49,830 bases of DNA. It comes from a gamma proteobacterium IMCC1989 (GTDB lineage: Bacteria; Pseudomonadota; Gammaproteobacteria; Pseudomonadales; Cellvibrionaceae). The position numbers and the translations under genes were made by a program. This document shows positions 26,932 through 35,313 of this stretch, one piece after another. The stretch spans positions 1 to 49,830 of the forward strand of contig AEVK01000027.1 in NCBI GenBank assembly GCA_000209515.2, given 5' to 3'. The notes under the pieces are model-generated. The model ran no database searches. It worked only from the letters and a program-made list of their open reading frames with translations, and was not told where the DNA came from. Within the stretch, counting starts at the first letter, position 1. Every line of letters begins with the position of its first letter.

Positions 26932-27321
26932 ATGATTTTTTCCCTCGCTATTTACTCATCCCTATCTGCACAATCCCAAGACAGCGCCTACCAATTTGCA
27001 CATGCGCTACTATCTCAGGGGCATCAACTCTATCGTGTATTTTTCTACCATGACGGCGCATACCAAGGCTCCTTCTTACCTTGTCCACCCCAAGATGAAA
27101 CTGACTATACGGCGCGCTGGCAAGCTTTAGCAAAGATGCACAACATAGACCTAGTGATTTGCATTGCCGCTGGCTTACGCAGAGGCATTCTTGACCAGCG
27201 AGAAGCTCAGCGCTACGAAAAAGCACAATACAACTTAGCGGATGGTTTTACTCTTTCTGGGTTAGGCCAACTTGTAGAAGCCACGGTACAGTCCGATAGA
27301 CTGATTACCTTTGCTCGATGA
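26932..27321 (+). CDS. tusD: Sulfurtransferase subunit TusD
   Basis: Part of the TusBCD hexamer, which takes persulfide sulfur from TusA and passes it to TusE for 2-thiouridine synthesis at tRNA wobble U34. The 129-residue protein has the DsrE fold and the active Cys77 in DLVICIAAGLRRGI, matching E. coli Cys78. The C-terminus (LADGFTLSGLGQLVEA) is family-typical. Its stop overlaps the ATGA at which a tusC start is possible. The genes tusD-C-B-E follow in the order seen in E. coli. Confidence 0.95.
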   Translation: MIFSLAIYSSLSAQSQDSAYQFAHALLSQGHQLYRVFFYHDGAYQGSFLPCPPQDETDYTARWQALAKMHNIDLVICIAAGLRRGILDQREAQRYEKAQYNLADGFTLSGLGQLVEATVQSDRLITFAR

Positions 27322-27350
27322 TGATGGCCGCTGAAGGAAACACTACAACA

Positions 27351-27716
27351 ATGAATGCTCCCAAAAAACTACTTTTCGTTTTACGCCAAGCCCCTTATGG
27401 CAGCACGCTAGCAAAAGATGCACTTGATGCCATCTTAGCTACTTCAGCCTATGAACAAGACTTATCAATCGCCTTTATCGATGATGGTGTATTTCAATTA
27501 ATCAATAATCAGCAATCTGAATTGATTGATCAGAAGAACATTGCGCGTATATTATCCGCCCTCCCTCTTTACGATATCACCCAGCTTTTTGTATGCGCCG
27601 CATCATTAGCAGAAAGGGGAATAACGCTAGGCGCTATATCAGAAGATATTACCGTGCTAGAGCCCGAAGCTTTGCGTACTTTATTGTCGCAACAAGATCA
27701 CTTATTGAGTTTTTAA
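27351..27716 (+). CDS. tusC: Sulfurtransferase subunit TusC
   Basis: DsrF-like subunit of the TusBCD complex, structurally related to TusD but without the catalytic role. From MNAPKKLLFVLRQAPYGS it is 121 residues, close to E. coli TusC (119), with DALLATSA-like DAILATSAYEQDLSIAFIDDGVFQLI and FVCAASLAERGI. An in-frame ATG at 27318 overlaps the tusD stop (ATGA) and would add 11 residues; that arrangement suggests coupling, so the start is open. GAAGGA lies 12 bases before the chosen ATG. Confidence 0.92.
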   Translation: MNAPKKLLFVLRQAPYGSTLAKDALDAILATSAYEQDLSIAFIDDGVFQLINNQQSELIDQKNIARILSALPLYDITQLFVCAASLAERGITLGAISEDITVLEPEALRTLLSQQDHLLSF

Positions 27717-27718
27717 TC

Positions 27719-28021
27719 GTGAGCGCTATTTTACATATTGTGAACCAATCGCCTTTTTCCAGCACTCTACTCAAACAATGCATGGATCGCTTCAACAATG
27801 ACGACGGTTTAATATTGCTCGAAGACGGCGTATATGGCGCTATGTCACAACATCCTTACGCACAAAATGTCCGCAACATAAAGCGCTGCTACGCGATCAA
27901 AAACGACCTACTTGCCCGTGGTATTAGCCTAGATGACATATCGGATAGTATTCAAGTAATTGATTATGACGAATTTGTTCAGCTCACCATTGAATTTCCT
28001 TTGAGCCATAGTTGGTATTAG
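27719..28021 (+). CDS. tusB: Sulfurtransferase subunit TusB
   Basis: DsrH-like third subunit of TusBCD. The family N-terminus (E. coli MLHTLHRSPW) aligns with SAILHIVNQSPF, which places the start at a GTG two bases after the tusC stop. The reading frame is open further upstream, but that part is out-of-frame tusC sequence. The resulting 100 residues match the family length (95); GLILLEDGVYGAM, NDLLARGI and IDYDEFVQLTIEFPLSHSW are recognisable. The short gap implies translational coupling. Confidence 0.92.
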   Translation: MSAILHIVNQSPFSSTLLKQCMDRFNNDDGLILLEDGVYGAMSQHPYAQNVRNIKRCYAIKNDLLARGISLDDISDSIQVIDYDEFVQLTIEFPLSHSWY

Positions 28022-28028
28022 ATAAACA

Positions 28029-28382
28029 ATGAAAAAGGGGAAACAGCACAACACAAAACAACTAGCCGGTAAAAATATCGACGTGGATAAAGAAGGCTAT
28101 CTTCGTCATCTGGATGATTGGTCTGAAGGGGTTGCGGAGTGTATTGCGCAGGAAGAAGGTATTATTCTCACCCAAGATCATTGGGCAGTGATCAATTTAC
28201 TTCGCGAATTTTATCACACCTTTGATGTATCTCCGGCGATGCGACCGCTAGTAAAATATGTCGGCATTCATTTAGGAAAAGAAAAGGCAAATAGCATCTA
28301 TTTACTCACACTATTCCCGCCTAGTCCTGCCAGAATAGCCAGTAAAATCGCTGGGCTGCCACGCCCTGCGAATTGTTTATAG
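28029..28382 (+). CDS. tusE: Sulfur relay protein TusE (DsrC family)
   Basis: Receives sulfur from TusBCD and delivers it to MnmA for 2-thiouridine synthesis. The 117-residue protein has the DsrC fold signature (DKEGYLRHLDDWSEGVAE, LREFYHTFDVSPAMRPLVKYV) and the conserved penultimate Cys in GLPRPANCL. The second upstream Cys found in true DsrC of sulfur oxidisers is absent, which supports TusE. It begins 7 bases after tusB and ends 14 bases before the convergent fleQ gene, with no obvious terminator between them. Confidence 0.95.
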   Translation: MKKGKQHNTKQLAGKNIDVDKEGYLRHLDDWSEGVAECIAQEEGIILTQDHWAVINLLREFYHTFDVSPAMRPLVKYVGIHLGKEKANSIYLLTLFPPSPARIASKIAGLPRPANCL

Positions 28383-28396
28383 GCTTATTTGAGAAG

Positions 28397-29896
28397 CTAT
28401 ACGCGCTGCAAACCATATTTACGCATTTTTTCTACTAAGGTAGTACGACGAATCGTTAAGCGCTCAGCCGCACGTGCAACAACCCCGCCACTATCATCTA
28501 AGGCTTGCTGAATTAGGTCCTGTTCTAGCCCCGTTAGGTATTCTTTTAGATCAATACCTGCTTCGGGTAATAACGCGGTGGCATTCATATTCACCACTGC
28601 TGGCAGCGCCTCGTCTTCTGTTTTTTGTTCAGGCAAATCAAATGTCTCATCACTGACATCGATATGTCGATATTTAGGTGGGAGATCATTCACACCAATC
28701 ACACCGTAAGGGTGCATAATGGCCATGCGTTCAACTAAATTGGCCAGTTCACGTACATTACCTGCCCAAGGATGCTGGCATAAAGACATGATAGAGGTGG
28801 AATTAAAACGCACTGAACCACGTTTTTCGTTTTCTAAACGTGCAACAATCTCATTGAGCAATACAGGGATATCTTCACGACGCTCATTAAGTGATGGCAT
28901 CTCGATAGGAAATACATTGAGTCGATAATATAAATCTTCGCGGAATGTACCCGCTTCAATCATGTCCTCTAGATTGCGATGTGTCGCAGCAATAATACGC
29001 ACATTCGTGGATTGCGATTTATTTCCGCCCACTCGTTCAAAGCATTTTTCTTGCAATACTCGCAAAATTTTCACTTGCATATTAAGCGGCATATCACCGA
29101 TTTCATCAAGAAATAGTGTACCGCCTTCCGCCATTTCAAAACGACCCGCACGTGAGCTAATCGCCCCTGTAAACGCCCCTTTTTCATGACCAAACAGTTC
29201 ACTTTCTAGCAGTTCTGAGGGAATCGCACCACAGTTAACCGGCACAAAAGGCTGGTCTTTACGAGTAGAATGATAATGTAAATTACGGGCGACCACTTCT
29301 TTACCCGTGCCTGATTCACCTGTTACCAGCACGGTGACATCTTTATCGGCAACCTGAGCCATCATTTCTCTAACGGATTTAATACCCCGGCTATTGCCCA
29401 CTAAACTTCTAAATAAATGCGGGGGACGACGTAAAGATTGCTTTTGGGACGCTAGCGCGGCCTCGTGAAAACATTGTGCGCGGTAAAGTGTATCGAGTAA
29501 CTTGTTGTAGGTAGGTGGACTGACTAGAGTTGCGATCACCTGCTGTCGGATACTAGCGTCAAGGCTCTTCACATTTAATGGTTTATCTTTTTCGCTACTA
29601 TCATTACCATCACCACCATCACCGTCGCCATCACTAATCAAAATAATCGCTGCTGACGGGCTCCATTTACCGATCATTTGAATACGGCTTTCTATTGATT
29701 CGTTTTTCGGACATGAGCCTAAGATCACTGCAACGTACTCGCCCTCTTCCTCCGACTCTGACTCAGATGCACGCTCTTCCCAATTAATTTCACTTTCGGC
29801 AATAACGGTTTCACCGAGAAATTCTAAAATAACCTGTAAATTCTGACGACGTGCTTCATTGTCATCGACAACCACTACTTTACTGTTTTTTAACAT
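28397..29896 (-). CDS. fleQ: Sigma-54-dependent activator FleQ/FlrA
   Basis: Master activator of flagellar genes and, in Pseudomonas, a c-di-GMP-responsive regulator of biofilm genes. The 499 residues hold an N-terminal FleQ receiver-like domain (VVVVDDNEARRQNLQVILEFLGE), an AAA+ domain with Walker A GESGTGKEVVARN (193-205), the sigma-54 loop GAFTGA (240-245), Walker B GTLFLDEIGDMP, and a Fis-type HTH ending RRTTLVEKMRKYGLQRV that is nearly identical to P. aeruginosa FleQ. An acidic Gly/Asp-rich stretch (about residues 90-105) is inserted in the N-terminal domain. No flagellar genes are in the window. Confidence 0.94.
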   Translation of the reverse strand: MLKNSKVVVVDDNEARRQNLQVILEFLGETVIAESEINWEERASESESEEEGEYVAVILGSCPKNESIESRIQMIGKWSPSAAIILISDGDGDGGDGNDSSEKDKPLNVKSLDASIRQQVIATLVSPPTYNKLLDTLYRAQCFHEAALASQKQSLRRPPHLFRSLVGNSRGIKSVREMMAQVADKDVTVLVTGESGTGKEVVARNLHYHSTRKDQPFVPVNCGAIPSELLESELFGHEKGAFTGAISSRAGRFEMAEGGTLFLDEIGDMPLNMQVKILRVLQEKCFERVGGNKSQSTNVRIIAATHRNLEDMIEAGTFREDLYYRLNVFPIEMPSLNERREDIPVLLNEIVARLENEKRGSVRFNSTSIMSLCQHPWAGNVRELANLVERMAIMHPYGVIGVNDLPPKYRHIDVSDETFDLPEQKTEDEALPAVVNMNATALLPEAGIDLKEYLTGLEQDLIQQALDDSGGVVARAAERLTIRRTTLVEKMRKYGLQRV

Positions 29897-30123
29897 TCTC
29901 TACTTCTCAATAATGACGGACTTACGGCGGATCACTGAACCCTCGTAGATATAAATAAACTACTACGACAGCGCGGTGACAAAGTTATATAAGTAATAGC
30001 CAAGAAATGAGGGGAAGTCAAATAAATGACGTTGTATTTTTAGCTTACAACACAACGTTTATGAATATGACCTCTAGACGATCAAATAGCGAGCAACAAC
30101 TCAAAAAACAACAGCCTCCAAAC

Positions 30124-30756
30124 CTATAAACAGACACCCAACCCACCTAAGCCACAGTAGCCGTTAGGATTTTTAGCCAAGTACTGCTGATGATACGCTT
30201 CGGCAAAATAAAAGGTAGATGCAGGAATAATTTCGGTAGTAATTTCCATACCACCACCCTTTTGCTGCTCTAAAGCCGCTTGATATCGATGTTTTGTATT
30301 TTCAGCTAATTGTTGTTGCTCGTCCGTAAAATAGTAAATACCAGAACGATACTGCGTACCTTGGTCATTGCCTTGGCGCATACCTTGCGTTGGATTATGT
30401 GCCTCCCAAAACGTCTTAAGCAAAGCCTCAACAGAGATTTTTTCTGGTTGATAGACGACTAGAACCACTTCATTATGCCCAGTCATGCCACTGCACACTT
30501 CTTCATATGTAGGGTTAGGCGTATAACCCGCGCTGTAACCGACTGCAGTGGTCACTATCCCTTCTAGGTTCCAGAAGCATTTCTCCGCTCCCCAGAAACA
30601 TCCTAGGCCTACCATTAACTGCTCAGTTCCATCTGGATACGGTGGCGTTAGACTAGACCCTAAGACTGTATGAGGTGCCGTAATCTCTAGCGGAGTCGCA
30701 CGGCCTTTTAAGGCGGTATCTGCTGTGGGTAATTGATTTTTTTTAAATCTAAACAC
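30124..30756 (-). CDS. msrA: Peptide methionine-S-sulfoxide reductase MsrA
   Basis: Repairs oxidised methionine (S-epimer) in proteins. The 210-residue protein has the catalytic Cys53 in [14 protein letters not shown], the [20 protein letters not shown] segment, a YRSGIYYF strand, and C-terminal recycling cysteines in [12 protein letters not shown]. The N-terminal extension of about 45 residues before the domain is as in E. coli MsrA (212 aa). It starts with GTG, 6 bases after AGAGAGG. It stands alone between the fleQ leader and a methyltransferase gene. Confidence 0.96.
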   Translation of the reverse strand: MFRFKKNQLPTADTALKGRATPLEITAPHTVLGSSLTPPYPDGTEQLMVGLGCFWGAEKCFWNLEGIVTTAVGYSAGYTPNPTYEEVCSGMTGHNEVVLVVYQPEKISVEALLKTFWEAHNPTQGMRQGNDQGTQYRSGIYYFTDEQQQLAENTKHRYQAALEQQKGGGMEITTEIIPASTFYFAEAYHQQYLAKNPNGYCGLGGLGVCL

Positions 30757-30787
30757 GATAAACCTCTCTTAAATAGGGATGAAGTCA

Positions 30788-30839
30788 TTGCCTATTGTTG
30801 TTGACTATAGTTGTTGCCTACTGTTATTGACTATAGTTA
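30788..30839. repeat. Four 13-bp tandem units upstream of msrA
   Basis: TTGCCTATTGTTG, TTGACTATAGTTG, TTGCCTACTGTTA and TTGACTATAGTTA stand head to tail. Units 1 and 3, and 2 and 4, are closest, so the array looks like a 13-bp duplication later duplicated as a 26-bp block. It lies in the msrA leader, just downstream of the methyltransferase stop. Confidence 0.9.
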
Positions 30840-30846
30840 AGACCAC

Positions 30847-31455
30847 TTACTCAATATCTAATACCAAACCTGATATGTTATACGGATGCGGGACAGACCA
30901 GTTCTCATAAATGGCGGCGTATTTTTCAAAGCACTCTTCTGCCATGTCACGAAACGGCTGTCTGCCGGGATCAGTCATGACCACACGCTCAACACCCGCT
31001 TGATAACAGCGATGAATAAGATCGGACAGCGGCTTTGTCATTTCATCCCAAAAACAAATATCCGATGCAATGACCATATCAAACTCACTCAACATATCTA
31101 CAGATACGTTTTCATATCGTTCTTTTACCGTTGTTACATTCACACCATTAATATCAGCATGATAATGCAAATAAGGAAATACCGACTCATCAGCATCTAA
31201 AGCCGTCACTGTCGCGTCATAATTTTTTGCGAGAAAAACACCCCCAATCCCCCAACCACAGCCGATTTCTAACACACGCATATTGGGCTTAGGTGGACTA
31301 GATTCCAAATAATCAATTAGTAGGCTGGTCGATTTCCAAAATTTATTTCCATGAATGGTGGCCACACTAGACTCTCGCTTTAAGCGGCGAATATCTTTGT
31401 GGCTATTCTTGCGAACGAGAACACCAAAAATGTCCCGACTCTGTGAATCTGTCAT
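30847..31455 (-). CDS. Class I SAM-dependent methyltransferase
   Basis: A 202-residue methyltransferase with motif I MRVLEIGCGWGIGGVFLAKN (about residues 58-77), the acidic residue ending strand 2 in TALDADESVF, and a FDMVIASDICFWDEM post-II motif reminiscent of ETFB/lysine methyltransferase-like proteins. The acceptor is unknown. The first 45 residues are basic and probably contribute to substrate binding. It ends 8 bases before the tandem repeat upstream of msrA and diverges from ppx. Confidence 0.85.
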   Translation of the reverse strand: MTDSQSRDIFGVLVRKNSHKDIRRLKRESSVATIHGNKFWKSTSLLIDYLESSPPKPNMRVLEIGCGWGIGGVFLAKNYDATVTALDADESVFPYLHYHADINGVNVTTVKERYENVSVDMLSEFDMVIASDICFWDEMTKPLSDLIHRCYQAGVERVVMTDPGRQPFRDMAEECFEKYAAIYENWSVPHPYNISGLVLDIE

Positions 31456-31488
31456 GTATGTTGTTACCTAATGTTAATTAACAGCAAT

Positions 31489-31514
31489 ATCATCCAACCA
31501 TATTATCCAACAAT
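31489..31514. repeat. 13-bp tandem duplication in the methyltransferase-ppx gap
   Basis: ATCATCCAACCAT is followed by ATTATCCAACAAT; weaker 13-bp periodicity continues to about 31553. Confidence 0.65.
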
Positions 31515-31651
31515 ACGCCTATACTCGCATATACACCGACATCTATACCATCATTATGAGTTTACGACGTATAAAGGCTATACTGGTCTAAGCATCTTAA
31601 ATTACCATGTAGCAAGTTAATACAAGCTACCACGAACAGTGATGACATCTG

Positions 31652-33277
31652 ATGACACTTACCGAAACAGCCGTAAGCGATGAAGCTAACCCATACTTTG
31701 CTGCTATTGATTTAGGCTCAAACAGCTTCCATTTATTAGTCGTAAAAATTAATGACGGCGTGATTGAAAAAATTGATAGCGTTAAAGAAATGGTGCAAAT
31801 TGCTAAAGGCCTAAACATCACCAACCAACTCTCTCAAGCTGCTCAAGACCGCGCACTACACTGCCTACGCTGTTTTCAAGAACGTATCCAAGATATCCCA
31901 GCAGAGCAAATTCGTATTGCTGGCACCAAAGCATTACGCAGTGCTAGCAATGCCCACAGTTTTTTAAAGCAAGCCGAAGCCGCGCTAGGGCACAGCATTG
32001 ATATCGTCTCGGGTTATGAAGAAGCACGCTTGGTATATTTAGGTGTATCTCATGACATTAGTGCTGATAAAGGCCGCAGCTTAGTGATTGATATCGGCGG
32101 CGGCAGCACCGAATTTATTATTGGTGAGCAGCAGCAACCACATTTATTAGAGAGCTTACCTATAGGTTGCGTGACTTATAGCGATGAGTTTTTTAACGAT
32201 GAAAAGAGCATACCGCCAGAGACCATCACTGCCGAAATGATTTGGAAGACCTACTATGCAACAAGCATTGAGCTAGAAGCTATTTGCCAACCTTATCAAC
32301 GCCTAGGCTGGGACATCGCCGTAGGTAGCTCCGGCACAATGAAAGCCATTGCACAATTGATGCAAGACGACGTAGTGAATGGTGTTATTACCAAAGAAGG
32401 CTTAAGTGTATTACTGAACCAACTACACACCGAAGGTAAACTCTTGGACACCAGCGGTTTATCCGCTGAGAGACGAAACACATTACCCGCAGGTATCGTG
32501 ATTTTATCTGCCATCGTTGATCAGCTAGAATTGGATGAAATTCATGTAGTACATTCAGCATTAAAAGAAGGCCTCATATTTGATACCTTAGGCCGCCTGT
32601 CTAGTGAAAAACACCTCTCTAGCGAACAACACAAACATCGTGATATTGATATACGTGATCAAACGATTGATAAAATGATGGAGCAATATCACGTCGACAA
32701 AGAGCAGGCAACACGGGCTAACATTGCTCTTTCACATTTTGTCACTCAATTACCCGAACCTATCGTTAACGGGGTTAATGTCAAAAAAATATTACATTGG
32801 GCTGCGCAACTGCATGAAATTGGTTTAACTATTTCGCATTCTGGTCATCACCATCATAGCTATTACTTATTAAAAGAAAGTGATATGGCCGGGTTTAGCC
32901 GATTCGAACAAGAGCTATTAGCGCTACTTGTAGGAGCGCATAGACGTAAAATCAGTGCGGATAAGAAAGCATTAATTTCTTCAGATCATCAGCAAGCATT
33001 ACACCCTTCACTAGTCTGTTTACGTTTGGCCATTTTATTGAATCAGCGTCGCGAAGATAATATTGAGCTACCGCATATTGCCTTTGCGTTTGTCAAAACG
33101 TTATTAGAAAATGAAAGTGATACGAGGAATCATGACACCCCTACCGCCGTTAATGAGCTGCATATCACACTACGCTTTCCTGATGGCTGGTTAGATGATC
33201 ACCCATTAACGTACCATAACTTATCACGCGAACAAAAACACTTGTCTTCTTTACGGGTTATTTTACAATTCAGTTAA
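31652..33277 (+). CDS. ppx: Exopolyphosphatase Ppx/GppA family
   Basis: Releases phosphate from polyphosphate chains and/or hydrolyses pppGpp. The 541-residue protein has the ASKHA N-terminal motif FAAIDLGSNSFHLLVVKI, a second phosphate-binding loop VIDIGGGSTEFIIGEQ, AGTKALRSASNA, and a C-terminal HD-like helical domain (WAAQLHEIGLTISHSGHHHHSYYLL). Length and C-terminal domain fit Ppx (513 in E. coli) or GppA; telling them apart needs a tree. No ppk gene is adjacent. Its ribosome site is weak. Confidence 0.9.
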   Translation: MTLTETAVSDEANPYFAAIDLGSNSFHLLVVKINDGVIEKIDSVKEMVQIAKGLNITNQLSQAAQDRALHCLRCFQERIQDIPAEQIRIAGTKALRSASNAHSFLKQAEAALGHSIDIVSGYEEARLVYLGVSHDISADKGRSLVIDIGGGSTEFIIGEQQQPHLLESLPIGCVTYSDEFFNDEKSIPPETITAEMIWKTYYATSIELEAICQPYQRLGWDIAVGSSGTMKAIAQLMQDDVVNGVITKEGLSVLLNQLHTEGKLLDTSGLSAERRNTLPAGIVILSAIVDQLELDEIHVVHSALKEGLIFDTLGRLSSEKHLSSEQHKHRDIDIRDQTIDKMMEQYHVDKEQATRANIALSHFVTQLPEPIVNGVNVKKILHWAAQLHEIGLTISHSGHHHHSYYLLKESDMAGFSRFEQELLALLVGAHRRKISADKKALISSDHQQALHPSLVCLRLAILLNQRREDNIELPHIAFAFVKTLLENESDTRNHDTPTAVNELHITLRFPDGWLDDHPLTYHNLSREQKHLSSLRVILQFS

Positions 33278-33355
33278 GCTTTTTATACGCGATTATGAAC
33301 AATATCATTTAACCAACACTATTCACTTTTATTCTCTAACAAAAAATCACATATT

Positions 33356-33841
33356 ATGTATCAACTTCTCATTATTCTTTTTATTGTTTTAGTCGTGCTA
33401 GGCATCCGGCATATTAGTCGGCAACCAGAAGACGTACGCCCTAGTTTGCGATTACGCTATGGATTATATGCTCTACTTGGGCTGGCGGTTTTATTGGTAT
33501 TCAGCAGTAGGTTACATTGGGTTGCCGGTGCCATTGCTGCAACATTACCGATCATACAGCGGTTTTTTCCGTTATTACTGAGAGCCCTACCTTTTTTCAA
33601 GGGTAAGAAATCAGCAGCTGAAGCTACACCCAAAAGCCCAAGCAACTCATTCAGCGCAATGAATCTTGAGCAGGCACTACAAATTTTTGGTTTTGATGAT
33701 TTACCATCAGAAGAAAAAGTGACTCAGCGCCATCGAGAACTCATGCAAAAAAATCATCCCGATCGTGGAGGTAGCGATTTTTTAGCCGCGCAAATTAATC
33801 AGGCAAAAGAAGTGTTAATCGAAGCAGCAAAAAAAGCATAA
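33356..33841 (+). CDS. Membrane-anchored J-domain protein
   Basis: A 161-residue protein with two hydrophobic N-terminal helices (YQLLIILFIVLVVLGI and LYALLGLAVLLVF), a polar linker, and a C-terminal short J domain with the HPD tripeptide (residues 134-136) in HRELMQKNHPDRGGSDFLAAQINQAKEVL. The order, membrane helix first and J domain last, resembles TIM14/Pam18-like proteins and would stimulate DnaK at the inner membrane. No client is indicated. It is 12 bases upstream of the GIY-YIG gene and 78 downstream of ppx, possibly cotranscribed. Confidence 0.88.
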   Translation: MYQLLIILFIVLVVLGIRHISRQPEDVRPSLRLRYGLYALLGLAVLLVFSSRLHWVAGAIAATLPIIQRFFPLLLRALPFFKGKKSAAEATPKSPSNSFSAMNLEQALQIFGFDDLPSEEKVTQRHRELMQKNHPDRGGSDFLAAQINQAKEVLIEAAKKA

Positions 33842-33853
33842 CGCTTATTATAT

Positions 33854-34195
33854 TTGACTGTGAATAAAGAAATTACGGGCAGCAATCGAGATGTAGAAAA
33901 AAATCAGGCACATCAAGATAATTCGTGGTGTGTGTACATCCTTATGCGAAATGACCAACAGTTATACACGGGCATCACCAACAACATGACGGCTCGCTGG
34001 AAAAAGCACTCAGGAAAACAAGGAGCAAAATTTTTTCGCGGCAGATATCCCATAGCCCTATGCTACCAAGAACCTAATCATAATCGTAGCACGGCTAGCA
34101 AACGTGAATATCAAATCAAACAGTTATCACGATCACAAAAGCTACAATTAATTATGCAATCCTATGGGCCTTTTCCGTTAAAAAAACACCTTTAG
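33854..34195 (+). CDS. GIY-YIG nuclease superfamily protein (YhbQ-like)
   Basis: A 113-residue single-domain protein of the UPF0213/YhbQ type. The GIY-YIG core reads CVYILMRNDQQLYTGITNNMTARWKKHSG, with the conserved Arg in TARW and Glu in ASKREYQIKQLSRSQKLQLI. YhbQ proteins have been linked to DNA damage responses, but the cellular role is uncertain. The start is a TTG or a GTG two codons later; there is no ATG before the domain, so the precise N-terminus is open. Confidence 0.85.
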   Translation: MTVNKEITGSNRDVEKNQAHQDNSWCVYILMRNDQQLYTGITNNMTARWKKHSGKQGAKFFRGRYPIALCYQEPNHNRSTASKREYQIKQLSRSQKLQLIMQSYGPFPLKKHL

Positions 34196-34197
34196 AC

Positions 34198-34255
34198 GAG
34201 CGCTTTTTGGAGAGCCCCTTATTAAAGAGCACCTTTTGAAAAGCACTTCGAAGGA
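34198..34255. repeat. Degenerate 14-15-bp tandem array after the GIY-YIG gene
   Basis: GAGCGCTTTTTGGA, GAGCCCCTTATTAAA, GAGCACCTTTTGAAA and AGCACTTCGAAGGA follow each other, starting just after the stop codon, in the gap between convergent genes. Confidence 0.55.
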
Positions 34256-34287
34256 TGCCTTGTCGAATCATGAAAAAAAACAACAAG

Positions 34288-35040
34288 CTATTGATTAGTT
34301 TCATCAGGTGAATCTTTTTTACTCTCACAAGAATCTATGTAGTTAATATAGTCATGGATAACATGATAAGGGCGAGAGTGGAATTCACGCATATACAACA
34401 CAATAACAACTAAGGTACTCGATGCTATAAACAGCCAAGGAGACACAAACCACGGTAATATAGCTAAAGAAAAATAATACGCACGCAAACCATAATTATA
34501 AGCGTGACCGGCCATATCGATAACTTTAGCACTAGCATAAATATACTTTTCTTTTAATATTGGCTGGAGCTGTGCCTCTTCTGGGCTAGGTGCAGAGCCA
34601 ATCATCACGGATGCAAAACCGTACTGCCGCATAGACCATGTCAGCGCGAAAAAGGCATAGACATAAATCACCACCAACATTAATATTTTAACTTGCACCC
34701 AAAAAGTGGAGTTCTCTTTCACTTCATAAAACGGAAATGACTGCAGTACGCTATCAATACTTCCCACAATACCCAATGCGGTCAACAGACCTGCTAACAC
34801 CAGAATACTCGTGGAAGCTAAAAATGACGTATTACGCTCTAAATTCGCAATCAATGCGGCATCCATAATGCGATGCTCACGACCTATCACTTGCTCCATC
34901 CAATTTAGACGCTGACGGTTTAGCGCTGACGACAGGTTCACTCCTTTTCTGGCCTGATGCTTGGCAAAAGACGCGTAACCCACCCAAACAATACAAAACC
35001 ACGTAAAAGCTAGCAGGTTAATCATTGAGTAATCAGACAT
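34288..35040 (-). CDS. DUF599 family membrane protein
   Basis: A 250-residue inner-membrane protein with four or five hydrophobic segments (LLAFTWFCIVWVGYASF, FLASTSILVLAGLLTALGIVGSI, VQILMLVVIYVYAFFALTW-like, AYYFSLAILPWFVSPWLFIASSTLVVIVLY). The RLNWMEQVIGREHRIMDAALIANLERNTSF segment is characteristic of DUF599. Function unknown. GAGAGAG precedes the ATG. It stands alone, divergent from the M16 peptidase. Confidence 0.85.
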   Translation of the reverse strand: MSDYSMINLLAFTWFCIVWVGYASFAKHQARKGVNLSSALNRQRLNWMEQVIGREHRIMDAALIANLERNTSFLASTSILVLAGLLTALGIVGSIDSVLQSFPFYEVKENSTFWVQVKILMLVVIYVYAFFALTWSMRQYGFASVMIGSAPSPEEAQLQPILKEKYIYASAKVIDMAGHAYNYGLRAYYFSLAILPWFVSPWLFIASSTLVVIVLYMREFHSRPYHVIHDYINYIDSCESKKDSPDETNQ

Positions 35041-35235
35041 ATCTCTCTCACCAAGTTAAAGTGTTATTCATCATAATATGACGAGAATAGTAACATTTTG
35101 CCTGTATTAACAAAGCGATTTTACTTACTATTGGCTGAATTATGACTGAAAAAATGAGTGATAACCGCTACACTAGCAGCAACGCAAATAATTAATCTCG
35201 TTAGAAGCACTTTATACCGCAACATCGTTGAAAAA

Positions 35236-35277
35236 CGGTTTAACAACAGTGGTTTTACAATAATGGTTTTACAACAG
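35236..35277. repeat. 14-bp triple tandem repeat upstream of the M16 peptidase
   Basis: CGGTTTAACAACAG, TGGTTTTACAATAA and TGGTTTTACAACAG stand head to tail about 35 bases before the peptidase start. Confidence 0.8.
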
Positions 35278-35313
35278 TAGCTTCCTAACTGTCACCCCAC
35301 AAGAGAGTAACCG

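Noticed and set aside
27593-27718. Extended N-terminus of the TusB reading frame
   Set aside because: This stretch is tusC read in another frame, Arg-rich and unlike TusB; the GTG two bases after the tusC stop matches the family length.
28383-28396. Terminator expected between convergent tusE and fleQ
   Set aside because: The 14-bp gap contains no hairpin; termination must occur inside the opposite gene or by Rho.
30788-30839. CRISPR-like array
   Set aside because: Units are only 13 bp, directly adjacent with no spacers, and there are no cas genes.
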